In this document: piece by piece, positions 10,953-24,000 of the stretch | How positions within the stretch are numbered: position 1 is the first letter of the stretch | Layout of the letters: the number at the start of each line of letters is the position of its first letter | Source: Tilletia caries | Taxonomy: Eukaryota; Basidiomycota; Exobasidiomycetes; Tilletiales; Tilletiaceae | Reading direction: 5' to 3' | Assembly (NCBI GenBank): GCA_032718865.1 | Contig: JALUTQ010000003.1 | Coordinates: 2,030,001 to 2,094,000 of the forward strand | DNA: 64,000 bases | Notes under the pieces: model-generated | What the model was told of the DNA's origin: nothing | What the model saw: only the letters and a program-made list of their open reading frames with translations | Databases searched by the model: none | Translations under genes and position numbers: made by a program

Positions 10953-11690
10953 AGTGTTGATGGGTTGGTGGGTGGAGAGGTGGATGGGCGAGGCCGATGT
11001 CAAAGTGTTGTGAAGGTAGGACTGCGTCAAACGAAGGCACCGAGGGGGAAGGAGGCGATGACAGTGGTGACTGGATGACGCTATTGTCGTACTGAGGTTC
11101 ATCGAGTGTCCATAAATACCCTCGATCATATGCATGCATGTTCACTGAAAGCGGAAGGGAAAAGGGGGATAACATGATGTCTGCAAGGAGGAGCGGAGAA
11201 TCAAACTGTGTGCGGCTCAACGATGTCCCACTGCACTCGCCGTTTTCAGCACATGTATGTATGTACGCAAAATGCTCACCGAATCAGATAAAGATGTTCC
11301 GAGCGCCCCGATGTTTCTATTCACGGTGCCTTTAGAACGTATAGTTTATCCAGTCTCCTTCGGAATGTTTGGCAGCTCTCATGGTCGCTACGGGACACCT
11401 TTTGCGTTAGGCTGATGGGTAGCGCCCCAAAGCGACTTGGAGCAGTACGCCCCGACCCGTATCACGGTAGAATGGTGGCAATGATAAAGCCGAGATTGAT
11501 GGAGTCGGAACAACTTGCGGGTAACCCGTCGCAAGCTACGTATCTCGTCCTTGCATCGAGCGCGACTCAGACAAAGAAGACCGCATCTCCTATCCGTCAC
11601 GGACTATCCAAAGCTTCACGCCGGATCGCTCATTGGCCCGCAGGGTTCCCACTTCGAAAGAGAACAAGACAAGCGACCCGCGCCGTGACT
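10953..11690 (-). promoter_or_regulatory. SSP-A upstream region, segmentally duplicated at 53.3-56.8 kb
   Basis: The first 90 bases upstream of the ATG match the leaders of SSP-B and SSP-C (CTACCTTCAMAAC, CATCGGCCTCG). Further upstream, about 11125-11520, the sequence is the reverse complement of two blocks near SSP-B: 53320-53533 (for example CCAAGTCGCTTTGGGGCG) and 56432-56600 (for example CGCTCGGAACATCTT). The region is therefore a duplicated promoter module. No separate gene is supported here. Confidence 0.65.
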
Positions 11691-12308
11691 TCATCGGTGA
11701 ATATATTCCTCTGCTTCGCGCTGTCTGGGATCTTCGTACTGGTGCTGCGCAGGTGGTCGTTGTGCGAGGAGCGAAGATGCGTGTGGAGGTACGGAGCCTG
11801 ACTGGACTGCGCCGATCATGTCGATCAGGTAGCTATAGAGCAAGAAAAGAAAGAGAAGCCAGTGAGCCGTCAGCTTCCTCCTTCCACACGCGGATGCACG
11901 CGCGCGCGCGCAACCCCAAGAAATATCCAAGACTCACTTGACCTCATCCTGCAACTTGATCTGCTTGGCCACAGCACTGGCCAAATTCTTCTTGCACTCG
12001 ACCTGCTCCTGCGTGACCTCCTCCCACCGGCCCAGACCCTTGCTCCACTTCCGCCGATAGTTGACCTTGGGATTCGGTGGTCTCCCGCCGGAGTGTTGGA
12101 GCATCTTGGAGCCTAGCTCGGCCCATATGGGTCCGCCGGGTAGGTCTTCGCCCGCTGCTGCTGCGCCGCCTGGGCCGCTGTCTGGGCCGTCGCCGGATGC
12201 TGTTGCATTTGCGCTTTTGGCTGTGGTATTGGCGGCGACGACAGCGGCGCTGCTGCTTGCGCCTGGGCCTGCGCCTGGGCCGGATGTTGAAGGTGCTGGT
12301 GTTGTCAT
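11691..12308 (-). CDS. Conserved-looking hypothetical protein, 170 residues
   Basis: Two exons on the minus strand, 11938-12308 and 11691-11832, joined across a GTGAGT donor and a TATAG acceptor in phase 2. The first 55 residues are Ala/Ser/Gly-rich and disordered. A compact basic segment follows (IWAELGSKML, GGRPPNPKVNYRRKWSKGLG), then an amphipathic helix running across the splice junction into YLIDMIGAV. The C-terminus is Gln/His-rich. Without splicing the frame would stop two codons after the donor, so continuity of the helix supports the intron. I recognise no family. It is transcribed away from the Cys-rich protein gene, with about 1.1 kb of shared upstream DNA. Confidence 0.6.
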
Positions 12309-13388
12309 GTGTATAGCAGTCGTTCGTCGTTTCTGGCTGAGTGGGTGGTCCCAGCACAAGACGCTCGCGCCTCACGAAGCCGAATTATGGTGGTAAATTC
12401 GGTGGAAAGTAAAATTTATAGTTGCCATCTTCCCACGGTCTCCGCCAGGCGCCAAGCGCCAACGGACGATGTGCGGACCGAACGCCTCAAACGTCGGAGC
12501 CGCGATCTGGTTTCAATTGCACGCTGGCAATATAAAAATGTGCCTGGAGTGGTCTGAACTCTATTCTATAAACGCCACAGGAACAAAGTGTTTCAGACCC
12601 CAGTTCCTGTCTCACCGCTCTGCATTTCCCACGGTCTCAAAAGCAAATCTCGGACGGCCGACCTGGCGACCTCCGGCCTCCCAGCATGCATCGTTCACCG
12701 TTCACCGATCACCATTATGGCCCATTTCACATTTGTGCGCTGTGCGTTGTGCAGCATTCGGGCAGTCAGTTGGCACCGCCTAGCACCGGTGCCATATGCA
12801 GGTACGCACAGCAAGGTACACGCCACTCAGCGTCGGACTCTGCAAGCTGTAGACCTAAGACTCGCCCGGCAGGTCGGAACCAGCGCGGCTACATGTAGTA
12901 CATAGTGAGTGGCTGGCCAACTGTACTGTACATATGCACACATCACCTTCGACCTTCAGGTTTCAGACTGTGCCCGCTGGCCGCCCGGTTCGAGCTTCGA
13001 GGTCTACGGGCGGCGCACTTTGCAGTTTTTACAGGACACGCATCGCACCAGCAGTCCAGCACACAACTCCAGGCTCTAAAATCTAAAGAAGCCTTCATCA
13101 TTGAATGGCTTCATGATTATCCTCTCATGCAGAAGCCACCCATGCTCGAGACGCCAGGCGTCTTGGCAGTTGGTGTTTCGCAGGCGTGCGGTCGGAAGTC
13201 GAAACACTTCTCAGCCTGGCTTGCGGGCACGCCGTCTGTATATAAGTGCTGACTCCGTCTTGCAGTTTCTTCTGCTTTCCTTTCGTCCATCCACTCTCAG
13301 TCCTTCAGCTTTCACGTCCCCTTCCACTTCTGCTCTCCCTTCCCTTTACCATTCCCAGCTTGCTCACCTGCACGAGTGAATCGCCGCC
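12309..13388. other. Divergent promoter region
   Basis: About 1.1 kb lies between the minus-strand gene starting at 12308 and the plus-strand gene starting at 13389. Short frames are open but no domain is visible. The CT-rich stretch 13280-13380 is typical of a fungal leader. Confidence 0.5.
13239..13246 (+). promoter_or_regulatory. TATA box for the Cys-rich secreted protein gene
   Basis: TATATAAG lies about 145 bases before the ATG at 13389 and is followed by a CT-rich leader, the usual layout of a strong regulated fungal promoter. Confidence 0.5.
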
Positions 13389-16300
13389 ATGATTCCACTC
13401 AGGACGGTGCCGACCTTTGCTCGGCCTCTTCTTTTGCTGCTGCTGCTGGCCATCTTCGCGGTCAGCACCTCGGCAGCAAATAAGCCCCTCCTACCCGTCA
13501 CCAAAGATCTTAGCTCCCTAGCCCGTGCACGCCTCGATGGCATCGCTCAAGCTCATGCCCAACTCTTCCCTCGTGGTCTCACCGGCGCCGGTGGGTCCTG
13601 TGCGGGAAACTCGGACTGCAAGTCAAACTGGTAAGCACAGCCACGATCCAGGCTCCCGGGATCGATGCTGCTCGTGGCATATTCTCATCAGCTAACCTTG
13701 TTGCAACTCTCTCAGGTGTTACCAAGGCACTTGCTATCCCTCCCTCGCGCAGCCCGGCCAGGGCTGCACCAACAATGGCGATTGCAACAGCGGCAAGTGC
13801 AACTCAGCCAATGGTCTCTGTCTTGCCAGTGATATCGGAGGTGACTGTCGGTCAGACGAACAGTGTCAATCCGGATCTTGCAACAACCTCGTCTGCACCC
13901 TTCGCTCAACCGGTACACCATGTGCTGCCGACAGTTCCTGCTCCACCGGCCAATGCGATGCCGCATCCAACACCTGCATCCTCAAACCACTCGGTGGGAC
14001 CTGCAGCTCCCCCGTCGACTGCGACTCTGGCGCCTGTGTCAATGGCGTGTGCGCTCTCCAGGCTCTCGGCGATGCATGCGCCTACGACAGCCGCTGCCAG
14101 AGTGGATGGTGCCTTTACAAGTCTGACCAGAACGGAATGCCGCAAAGGCAATGCAGTCCTGGACCCTCAAAAAATCCCTGCAACGCAAACGCAGACTGCG
14201 GCTCTGGAATATGTGGCAATATCGACGCATCCGGATGGGGGGCGTGTTCGCTTAGCCCTCCAGCTGGTCAGTGCACTACCGTTCTCGACTGTCAGAGCAG
14301 CACGCCATGCCGAAACGGCATGTGCGCCTCCCCAGCAGGCTCATCATGCAACGATGGGTCGACTTGTGCCAGCAGCACTTGCGAAAACGGCATCTGTGGT
14401 TTGCAGATAAACGGACAAGGTTGCGGCGCAGACACGCACTGCCGGAGCGCGAAGTGTGGACCAGCAACCGCCTCCGATTGCGGGCCCCTCGGTCGTGGAC
14501 CGTGCGTACTCTACCCCGTCTGCCAAGTTAACGGAGCCGTTTCAGCCCCATGTTCGTCACAAAGTGATTGCGGTGCTCAGTACACGGTATGCAAAATCTC
14601 CGCCGGCGCATCGTCCGGAACCTGCGAGTATCCACCTCCCAGTCTCAACACCGGAGATGCATGTCAAAAAGACTTTCAATGTCTGACGGGCCGGTGCGAC
14701 AGTACATCCTATCGGGAGCAACCCTCCTGTCGCAAACTTCCTGGTGGTGAAAACTGCGCAGCGGACTCGGCTTGCATCACGGGCGTCTGCACCGTCTCTG
14801 TTGGCGCATCGACGGGTACGTGTAAACGGAACGGTGACGGCGAGGTGTGCGAGGGAGAGAGTGACTGTGTAAGCGGTCGGTGTGGCGACAACAAAAAATG
14901 TCTCAAAGTTGCAGGGTCGGCTTGCACTGCAAACTCCGAATGTGGAACGAATGTCTGCTGCCAAGGCGTGTGCCAAAAGGCGGCTCAAGGATCCCTGTGT
15001 ACGCAGGCCGACCAGTGTTCGAGTGGATCCTGCGACTTCGCCTCTGGGGCGACATTCTACACACGGACTCACCGATACCCCGCCGGAAGGTGCGCAGGCA
15101 CTGCACCCGATGGCAATGTCTGCTACTCCTCGAGCGACTGTGCCACAGGAGTGTCGTGCGCGACTCGCGGATTCTACTACAAGCAGTACACCATAGGCCA
15201 GTGCGGAACGACACCTAAGGAAGACAGCTACACCTGCGCCAGTCAACCTGCCGCGGCTGGAGAAAACTGCAATTACTCTAACGATTGCGTTAGCGGCTAT
15301 TGCTCAACGGACACCTACTATGGCTACTATGATCGACGAGGCACCAACTCCACCAGGCGAAGGTATGGTGATCCTGGCACTTGCGTGCAGTCAAAGTTGA
15401 ACAAGTACTGCTACAGCAGTGCTGACTGTGCAGAAGGAAATTGTGACAGCACCACCAAGACGTGCAAACCCTTTTCGAACGGCCAGACCTGCACGACGTC
15501 TTCGATGTGCTCGAGCAAGTATTGCAACCCCCAGACGGCCACTTGCACGCTCAGCAGCGCACTGGGTGGCTCATGCACGACCGCGGACGATTGCGCAGCC
15601 GGTGGATGCTACGCCGGCGTTTGCTCTGTTCTCCCCGTGGACCAGCCGTGCTCGGTCAACTCACAGTGCTCCAGTGGATGGTGCCAGTGGCGGTCGCTCT
15701 CTGCCGGTGCCGAAGCTCAGCAGGTCTGCACTGCTGCCCCGTCTCGATACGCCTGCTCCTCGTCAGCCGATTGTGGCTCCGGCGCGTGCATTATTGCCAG
15801 CGGTGCGGCGAAGGGTACGTGCAAGGCGAGCGCTGCCGGGGAGACATGCACGTCCGTACTCGACTGCGACGGCTATGCGTCATGTGGAACTGGAGGTACC
15901 TGTCTAGCCCGCGGTGCCGCAGCCTGCAGCAGCGACGCGATGTGCGCCAGCGGTGTTTGCCAAGCTGGAGTATGCTCTGGTGTGGCTGCCAACGTCGGAT
16001 GTGGTACCAACTCGGACTGCGCCTCGCTCCAGTGCGGTCCGACGACGAAGACATTGTGTGGTAGCAACGGACAAGGACCGTGCAATACTTTCCAGGCATG
16101 CAGCCCTGTCTCGGCCACCAGTATCAGCACCAGTACCAGCACCAGCACCAGCACCAGCACCAGCACCAGCACCAGCACCAGCACTACTGCCTCCACGACG
16201 CCGACCTCGACCTCGACTTCGACTATGACTTGGCCAATTCCAACGACTACCAGTGCCAGTACGACAACTGCTACCAGTACTACCACCAGCACCACTACCA

Positions 16301-17911
16301 GTACACCGTCACCTACACCACCCTACGCCAACGGCATGACCTGCAACCCCAACACAGAGTGCATCAGTGGCTACTGTCGTCATTCTCTCCAGGCCGACGG
16401 CACTCGAGCTCCGACGGGCGTGTGCATGGACAAGAAGGGTACGTTTCCAATTCTTCGCACAGTGTTTCGTTCTTTCTTAACATGGCCCTAATCTCCCCTC
16501 ACTTCCTTCCGTCTCAGATCTTGGTGAGCAATGTTACACTTCGGTAAGTCCAGTACTCGGCGGTGTTTAGACCTGACAAATCTTTGAAGAAAACATGATT
16601 GCTGATCCACGCACTTCGACTCCCACTTACACAGGCCGGTTGCTCCAGTGGTATCTGCAGTAGCAAAACAGGAACGTGTATTGCAGCCTCCAGCTCGACA
16701 AGCACCAGCTCATCTACTTCAGCGAGCTCGACCACAGCGAAGCCTAGCTCTACAACCTCGTCTTCCGCCACTTCTATTGCCTCCGCTTCATCGACCACTT
16801 CACTCACTTCAAGCACTTCGACGACCACCAAACCATCCACGTCATCGACCTCGACTACTGTAAAGCCCGCCTCGACGTCGACGACAACTTCTACATCATC
16901 GTCGTCCATCACCACATCGACCACTTCATCCAAACCGTCATCGACCACTTCAACCACATCGTCAGTCTCGACTACCACAACTTCGTCAAGCACGACAACT
17001 ACAAAGCCGGCTTCGACCACGACTTCCTCATCGAGCACGACTCCAACGTCAAAGTCAACCTCGACAACGGCGACGACAATTTCTTCGTCTGTCAAGCCGA
17101 CTTCGACTTCAACCCCAACTTCGACCAGCACCACCTCCAAGTCCACATCAATCACCACGCCCACATCTAGCAAGCCAGCCACCAGCACAACAACCACGAG
17201 CAAGACGACCTCGAGTACGACGACTGCGAAGCCTACCGTCACTACGGGCTCGAGCTCCGTCAAACCCAGCTCGACCACGACCACGACCACGACCACCAAA
17301 AGCACAACAACCTCTAAGTCGACGTCAAGCTCGACGTCTACGAAGCCAGCGCCCACGACAAGCTCGACCACTTCCAAGGCCACAACGTCGACGACGTCAA
17401 CCAAGCCAGCCTCTACAACGTTATCAACGACGTCAACCAAGTCGAGCTCCTCGAGCACAATTACCAGCAAGCCGACCACTTCAGCCACCTCCAGCACCAG
17501 CACTAGCACTAGTAGCGCGAAGCCGTTACCTTCAGCAGCACCGTGCTCGACCAACACACAATGCTCGTCTGGTTACTGCCGAAAGCGTCTTGGAAGCGAC
17601 GGCGTCACACGGGAAAGCACCGGTACCTGCGAGGACAAGAAGGGTGAGTCTTGCTGTCATTCAAAATGATGTTGGTCAACGTATGTTCGAACTTCAAATG
17701 CTGACCGCGATACTTCTGTCTGTGCGCTTCACTTTCCTCCTTGTGCCTCAACAGCCAAGGGCGAAGTATGCTACCAGAATGTGGGTTCGGGTTTCTGTCT
17801 ATACGCACCTCAAAATGAGATCTTCGACGACTGACGTTCACTTTTCCTTCCTATCTGCAGGGCGGCTGCATCAGCGCTTCCTGCGACCTAACCAACAAGG
17901 TCTGCAAGTGA
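13389..17911 (+). CDS. Large secreted Cys-rich repeat protein with Ser/Thr mucin-like stalks
   Basis: Six exons: 13389-13630, 13716-16438, 16518-16543, 16635-17643, 17755-17780 and 17861-17911. Summed length is exactly divisible by three, giving 1358 residues. Residues 1-29 are a signal peptide with a long Leu run. Residues about 70-880 are roughly twenty short modules of the pattern C-x-S/N-x-x-D/Q-C-x-S-G-x-C, resembling EB/Dickkopf-type small disulfide modules. A first Thr/Ser tract (about 880-950), another module, a long Ser/Thr/Lys/Pro tract (about 1015-1297) and a last Cys module ending NKVCK follow. The Ser/Thr tracts should be heavily O-mannosylated. No C-terminal hydrophobic GPI signal is visible, so secretion or cell-wall retention is likely. 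The two 26-base exons each encode a Cys-containing piece that completes a module. An adhesive or wall-associated role is inference. Confidence 0.8.
16117..16182 (+). repeat. Hexanucleotide tandem repeat coding Ser-Thr
   Basis: About ten near-perfect copies of the hexamer AGCACC encode a run of alternating Ser and Thr in the first stalk of the Cys-rich protein. Copy-number change would alter stalk length without breaking the frame. Confidence 0.8.
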
Positions 17912-18949
17912 TGCATCAACAGCTTCCGACTTTCGAGGCAATCCGAACACGCAGCAAAAGGCGGACGATCACAGCATCGATAAATGGACAACCTCCTCTT
18001 CCAGTCTCACAACTAAGTTCCTCATTTCGTCTCGCCGCCACTTTACCAACAATCGACAATCGGCTAAAATGGTCATTAGACACTGCATAGGTTCGTTATT
18101 CTTCCCTTTCACTGTACCTGCTTGCCAAGGACGTCACTTGTTTGGGGATTCTCTCTGTCATCACTAGTAACGGGAAATGTCATGCGTCGCGTTTTCTACC
18201 ATTGATTCAGTTCTACCGTCGAAGTAGAACGAAGTAGAACGCTGTGAAAAAACAACTGACCTTCTCTCCTCCCATTCAACTTATTCACAGCTTTTCACCT
18301 GTCCTGAGGAAGCTCCAGGCATAGAGAGTTAAGCATGAAGCGTAGAAGGCATATCCAAAAGCAGACTGAGCTTGAACGTCCCAGAACTGACCTTTTCTTT
18401 CCTCCTCTTCTTCTGTACCCCTCCCACGCCAAATGGCCTTCCATTTCGAGCCAGGGGCATCTGCCAATGCCTCGCTGCTGTCGAGCCACGACCTCTTTCA
18501 TTACGATGTTCACGCACAACAGCACAGCCTCCTCCAGGACGCCCGGCTGTATCATTACCGAGACGAACTTGGTCAGCATCCGTGGAAAGCACCCCCTCCC
18601 TGGCGGGCGAGAAAAAAAGCGTCCGCTCTGTCAAGTGCCACCGCTCAGCATAGTCACCCGTACTGATGATATCAGGGGTTTTCGTCAGTTCCGCTTTATC
18701 TACATAGTACGATGAGTTACTGGTAAACTTTTTCCTGCGAAATGAAACCCCCCGACATCTTCCACGTCTTTCTGGAAGAAGCGATGTGGGATATGAGATG
18801 ATGGGAAAGGCCAGATGAGATGATGGGATTACGATGAGGATAAAAAGGTGCACCTGACCACGTTTTTGCATTTCCGACAACGATATCGTACTCAATTGAG
18901 GGAAACACCGAATCGCCGTGTCGTACTTTTCCCCGAACTCTTCAGAGTT
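17912..18949. other. Intergenic DNA
   Basis: This holds the 3' flank of the Cys-rich protein gene and about 0.9 kb without a supported gene. A minus-strand frame of 188 codons (18329-18895) has no recognisable domain. A short direct repeat of AGATGAGATGATGGGA-like sequence lies near 18795-18830. Confidence 0.4.
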
Positions 18950-19291
18950 TTCGTGTTACGGACACAGCGGCCACTTGTGTCCGGCCACAACTGGCCACAA
19001 CGTTTGAGGAAACTTTTCCCTTCAACCACCAGCAGAACTGACCATGACCTTTGTTTTCGGGGAACTCTTTCCCTTCCTAGAACTCCGCTTCGACCTACCA
19101 CGTGTTCCCTAATGAGGCAGCTCCCTCACAACGCAATGCCTCTTTACACCGACTTGAAGAGGACAACCGACCTTTCTCTCCTTCGCTCTCTGACTGGTAA
19201 GACAACTCTCCCGTTTCTTTCGGTCTCACAGGCTATAGCACTGCTGCTGACACCTCCGTTTCCGTTCCACCCTCACCATCTTCTGCTCTGA

Positions 19292-21016
19292 TCCATTCTG
19301 CCACCCTCACATCTCTGATTTCCCTTCTCTTCTCCCTGATCTCTCTGCCCTTCATCTTTCTCCGTCCATCTTCCCCCTTTCTCTACCCTTTCACTTGTTC
19401 TACACAGATCACTGAAGCGCGCATCGGCGCATTACCCCAGGATCGCTGTGGCAATCGTCTCAGCGCTGTGAGTATTCGTGGCCATCATCGCCCAGTTATT
19501 CTGTCTCCTCAGCGCACTGAAAACTGATGACTATTTTTTCTCTTCCCCCTTCTTTCTAGGCTCTAGCACACTGCGCCACCGTCACAGGAGGATTTCCCTT
19601 TCTTCCGGCTCTCTGGCTTTCTTCAGGGAGTACACCAGTTGCGCAGTGTGCTCCCTGCAAAGAAAGCCGAAATAGGGGAGAATTCATGCCATTTTCGGAT
19701 TGGGATTTGGGACGGATTACTGAGTACGACGGGAGGGTGCAACTTGATACAATATTTCTACATGTGATGACAGGAAGGTCACGATGACTGATACCTGTGT
19801 TGTGAGATGCTGCTGTAGCCCGTGAGAGACCTACTGACTATTGCTTTAATCATCTTTCACACATTACTCATCCCCAACAGGTCGCAGAAAGTCCCTCACT
19901 TCTTTTTTCTCGCGCTTTCCAGTCCTTCTTTCTCCTCTCTCATAGCAACCCTCCTCGGCGATGTCTGACCGCGCCGTACGCTCTCGCTGGTAGCTGACCC
20001 TCCTTATCTCCTAGTTTGCATGGCGTCTTTGCTTTATACATAATACAGGTTTACTCTACTCTCACACCTTCTCTTTCGATTCTTTCCAGCTCCCTTCTTT
20101 TATTTTTCCCTCCAGCCCTGTCTCTTAAGCATCTCGCAGTTCCTTTCCGCCGACATGAGCCGACGTACTCACCGCTTGCTCTGCGCTCCTTGTTCTGACG
20201 CGTGCTGATCCTGAACAATCTCACCCGTAGCTCACCAACTGTGCGCTGACAATCGATAAACTTCCTCTCGTTCTGCATCACAGAGACATCTCCTCCCTTC
20301 ATGAATGACTTAAGCAGCTTCTTCCTTCCTAACCACGGCTTTTTGACCACTGACGACTCCCCAATTAGCTTCTCAATTCCTGCTTCCCCGTTCATACCCT
20401 ACCGCGGACTCGAATCTCGATGTGCTATCATATCACATATACAGCTTGATTTCAGGAGCTGACTTCTCGCTCCACAGCCCACGCTCACACATCCTTCCGC
20501 CATCCTTCCGCAGCACAGGACCGAGGCCTTAACTCAGGCGGACGCATATCTACTCGGCAAGCTAGCTACGCGGTCTCTCACCGCACCGATCCTCTTTTTT
20601 CTTCCCTCTTGCCGTCTTTCTCTCCTCTCTTCCTTCCCGCTCTCCACAGCCTACTCTACTGACTTCCACACATTCCTTCTCATACTCGCAACGGACGGCG
20701 AGTAGACTGCCTCGATTATGACAGACGAGGATATACCGGTGAACGACGAGCTTACGTCGATTCTCTCTCGCTCGCTCCACAGTGGCTGGGACGACGTTAC
20801 GTTACAGGCGGCAGAGCCGGATTGAAGACTCGGCTGTTGGTGCGAGGGGGACAGGGACGGGATAGGATAGGAGGGACAGAAGCAGGAGGCTAGCTTTTAC
20901 TCGGCGATGCAGTCAGTGGTAGGCAGGTAGGTAGACAGTTCCAAAAATACAAATTCCTAGTTGGTGATGATAGATACACAGATACGCACACTTCATCGTC
21001 ATGATACAGATTTCCA
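19292..21016. other. Non-coding CT-rich arm of element 1
   Basis: Strongly pyrimidine-rich on the plus strand, with many CTGAC, GTGAGT-like and CAG/TAG motifs, as if a multi-intron untranslated transcript ran left to right. No long protein-like frame is present. It lies downstream of the recombinase gene on the opposite strand. Element 2 has a matching arm at 24.9-26.6 kb. Confidence 0.4.
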
Positions 21017-24000
21017 TCATACAGATTCCGATCCAGGTGCCAGCTGTCCCTTTGCCGCCGCGATCCATTGCGTTCTCGTGGCCGGCTTGGTGAAGATTTC
21101 CGATAGGGTTCTGAGTCCGATGTCTTTCTCATGCTCGCTCCGCTTGCGCATCGTGTCGAGAATCCGAGCTGCATGTCGTCCTTTGCTGTGGTCGCCTCCG
21201 CTCACGTCGATCACGCCCTGTACAATCTTCCTGATCCTCTTCATCATCGTGCGAGCAGAATTGCCCTTGGTGCAAACGTCGTCGTGCCGCTCCGCCAGCA
21301 CCTTCAGAGGCTCTTGCCCGCCGGACCCGTACAACCATTCCACCCACAAGTTCTCCACCGTAGATGGCCATGACAGTGTGCGCATAGCCGCTGCTGAGGG
21401 CAGACCAGGTGGACCAGCAGCAGATTCCGAAGATGCGCCGGACGCGACGGAGGGGAGACTTGAGGTTGTCGGCGGCAGAAAAAGCGAAGGAGGAACAGGG
21501 GCAGGAAGCAGCCTGTGAACAGAGGCTGGACGCAGTGCTGCTGCTGCTGCTGAGGAGTGGTTGTTGTTGCTGCTGCTGCTTCGAAGTGCTTGTACCTAGA
21601 CCAGAAACGCAAGGCAAGACAGATATCAGCAGCTGCTACTTCAACGAGTGGTGACAGAGGTAGGAACGACTTACTCGAGATAGGACTACGGTGCAGCTGC
21701 TCTCCAGCTCCTCCAGCTCTACCTCGGCTCCACTATGCTGGCTCATAAGCTGACCGAGCTTGCCCATCATCTCTCCCAGAGCAGCACGAGTCTCCTGTGC
21801 TTCTCGTCGTACCTCGCCCCCAAGTGCCGTGATGTCGACGCGCATTGAGGCCAAGGCATTGCTGATTGTTGGAGTGATAGTGTGCAGGCTGAGCTCGAAG
21901 GGGTCGGGGGTCGAAGCGGTCTTCTGGCGCAGCGAAGCCGACCACGAGGCAAATTCGGCGGAGGAGAAGGGAACGCTGGACCAAACAGCGAGGGTGGGGT
22001 AGAGCGGCTGAAGGAAGGCGGCGTCTTGAAGAAGGACGGTTCGGAGGTGGACGATGAGATCCAAAAAGAGGCCAGCAGTCTTGTCCTCGTGGGCAGGCGC
22101 TCGACCAGCCAGAGACGGGCGCCAAGTGTCCGCCCAGGGAAAGAGGAGAGAAGCAAGGTTACTGGGCGGCTCCAGAAGGGTGCGTGGGAGCCAATAGTCG
22201 CCGCCGTCCTTATGAAACCCGGCGAGAACACGAACTGGAGGAAGGCTTGCATCAGTCATGTATCTTTCAGTGCACACGTCGGTTGCCCATCGTCCGTGCT
22301 GTTTGATCGTGTGATCAGAGCATCCTGCAGCTGCTGCAAACCGAGCTCCTCCATGGCGCATTGCGTGCGTGAAGTTACTGCTGATGATGCCGACATCGTC
22401 GAAGGCTTGACGAAGGAGCACGCATTGCTTCTCGGCTGTGAGACCAGTAGTCCTCGTTGCCGGGATGCTGGGGTCGATGAGTAGACGGTCGTCGTACCAT
22501 TCGCTTCTGCTGGAAAAATCTGGAGGGCTCTCTTCCCGTACGTGGTATCGCTCAAACAAGTAGAACGCTAGGGCACTGACTGGGCAGCGCACCACCTCCT
22601 TTGCCCGCGCAACGACTCCTCGCTCTGGTCTGCCGTTCTTGTTTGTCTTCCCTTCGAAGATAGACTGGACAACGGCGACGCACCTCTGAGGCTCCGACTG
22701 CGGAAGCTGCGGGATGAGAGATAGAGGGAAGGAAGGAAGGTATGGGGCGTTCAGCGTTCAGCTCCATGAATGCAACACTGCAACAGTCAACACCAAGCCA
22801 TAGGATCCGATGCCGAAGACGATCGGCAGCTATCTGCTCTCTACCTTCAACCAGGATACGCGCACGCCACGCGCACAACGCATCTGCTCGCTGCTGCTGC
22901 TCTCTTCCTGCTGCGCGCTTCTTTATGCTGCTACCCCCTTTCTCCTTCTGCCGCTTGCTGATCTCGAGTCCTCTGCTGCATGGTGGTTGGGTGGTGGGTG
23001 GGTGGGCATGCTGCGATGGTGGTTGGTGTTTGTGGTTGTTTTGAACCAGCAATGGCCGATGGGACAAGGAAGAGTCGAGAACAAGAAGTTTCCACATCAC
23101 ACTCACTTCAGAAATATAGAAGTGCCTCAACTTGGCGTTCCGCATGTCTCCCGCGCGTCCCATGATCGCATGCTGCCATAGGAACTCGAGACGGGCGCGG
23201 TATGCGTTGGGACGCTGCTTGACTGCTTGCGAGAGGAACCACTTGGACACAGAATGGAACTCATCCTCGCCGTATCCGTTCCGAAGTGTGAGCGCGTAGT
23301 CGTCGTCGTACTTGAGCTCGCGCAGAGCCACGCGACTTCGAGCGATAGCGTCCAGGTAGGCGCGCACAAGTAGGCCCTCGCGAGGAGAGGGATGGTGGTT
23401 CTTTCCGGCTAGCTTCTGACATTGCCAGAGGTTGGTGATGGCCTTGATGTTGGTGTCAACACCCTCGTGACCGAGCCACGGGTTCTTGCGAAGAACATAG
23501 CAGCTGCACACACACACAAGGAGTAATGAAAGACATCAGACAACAGGTGCATGCGAACATCACCACACCAAGCTTACTTCAAGAAGGTAACGAGCTTCTG
23601 CTCCGTCACCAGCGGCTCCTCATCTGCGACGGTCGCATCTTCGCTGGAGTTCAGTCGGTTCAGCACTTTTCAGAAAGCCTGTGACACTCGAAGTAGCGTA
23701 GAAGAAGCTCTAATCAGCATGACTGCATAACCACGCTTGCAATTCATGGCAGACCCATTAGACACTCACCAGGAAGCGTTGCTGTGGAGGAGTCCAGAGC
23801 GCAACAGTGCCCGGCTCGAGGCTGGTGAGCTTGGTCTGCACCGCAAGTCGGACACTCTCGCTGACGAAAGGCTCCGCCGCCTTGCTGACATCGTCATCGA
23901 CTCGTACCGCCAACGTGTCCTTCTCCGCCTCGGTCAGTCCGATCTTCTCGTCAATCTTCCGTAGCTGTTCAACGAGATCAGGAGAGATAAAGCCGGGATG

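Noticed and set aside
16514..17557. 347-codon minus-strand Val/Glu/Asp-rich frame
   Set aside because: It is the exact antisense of the Ser/Thr-rich stalk of the Cys-rich protein. Composition alone keeps it open.
18329..18895. 188-codon minus-strand frame
   Set aside because: No domain, no splice context and no similarity to anything recognised. It probably occurs by chance.
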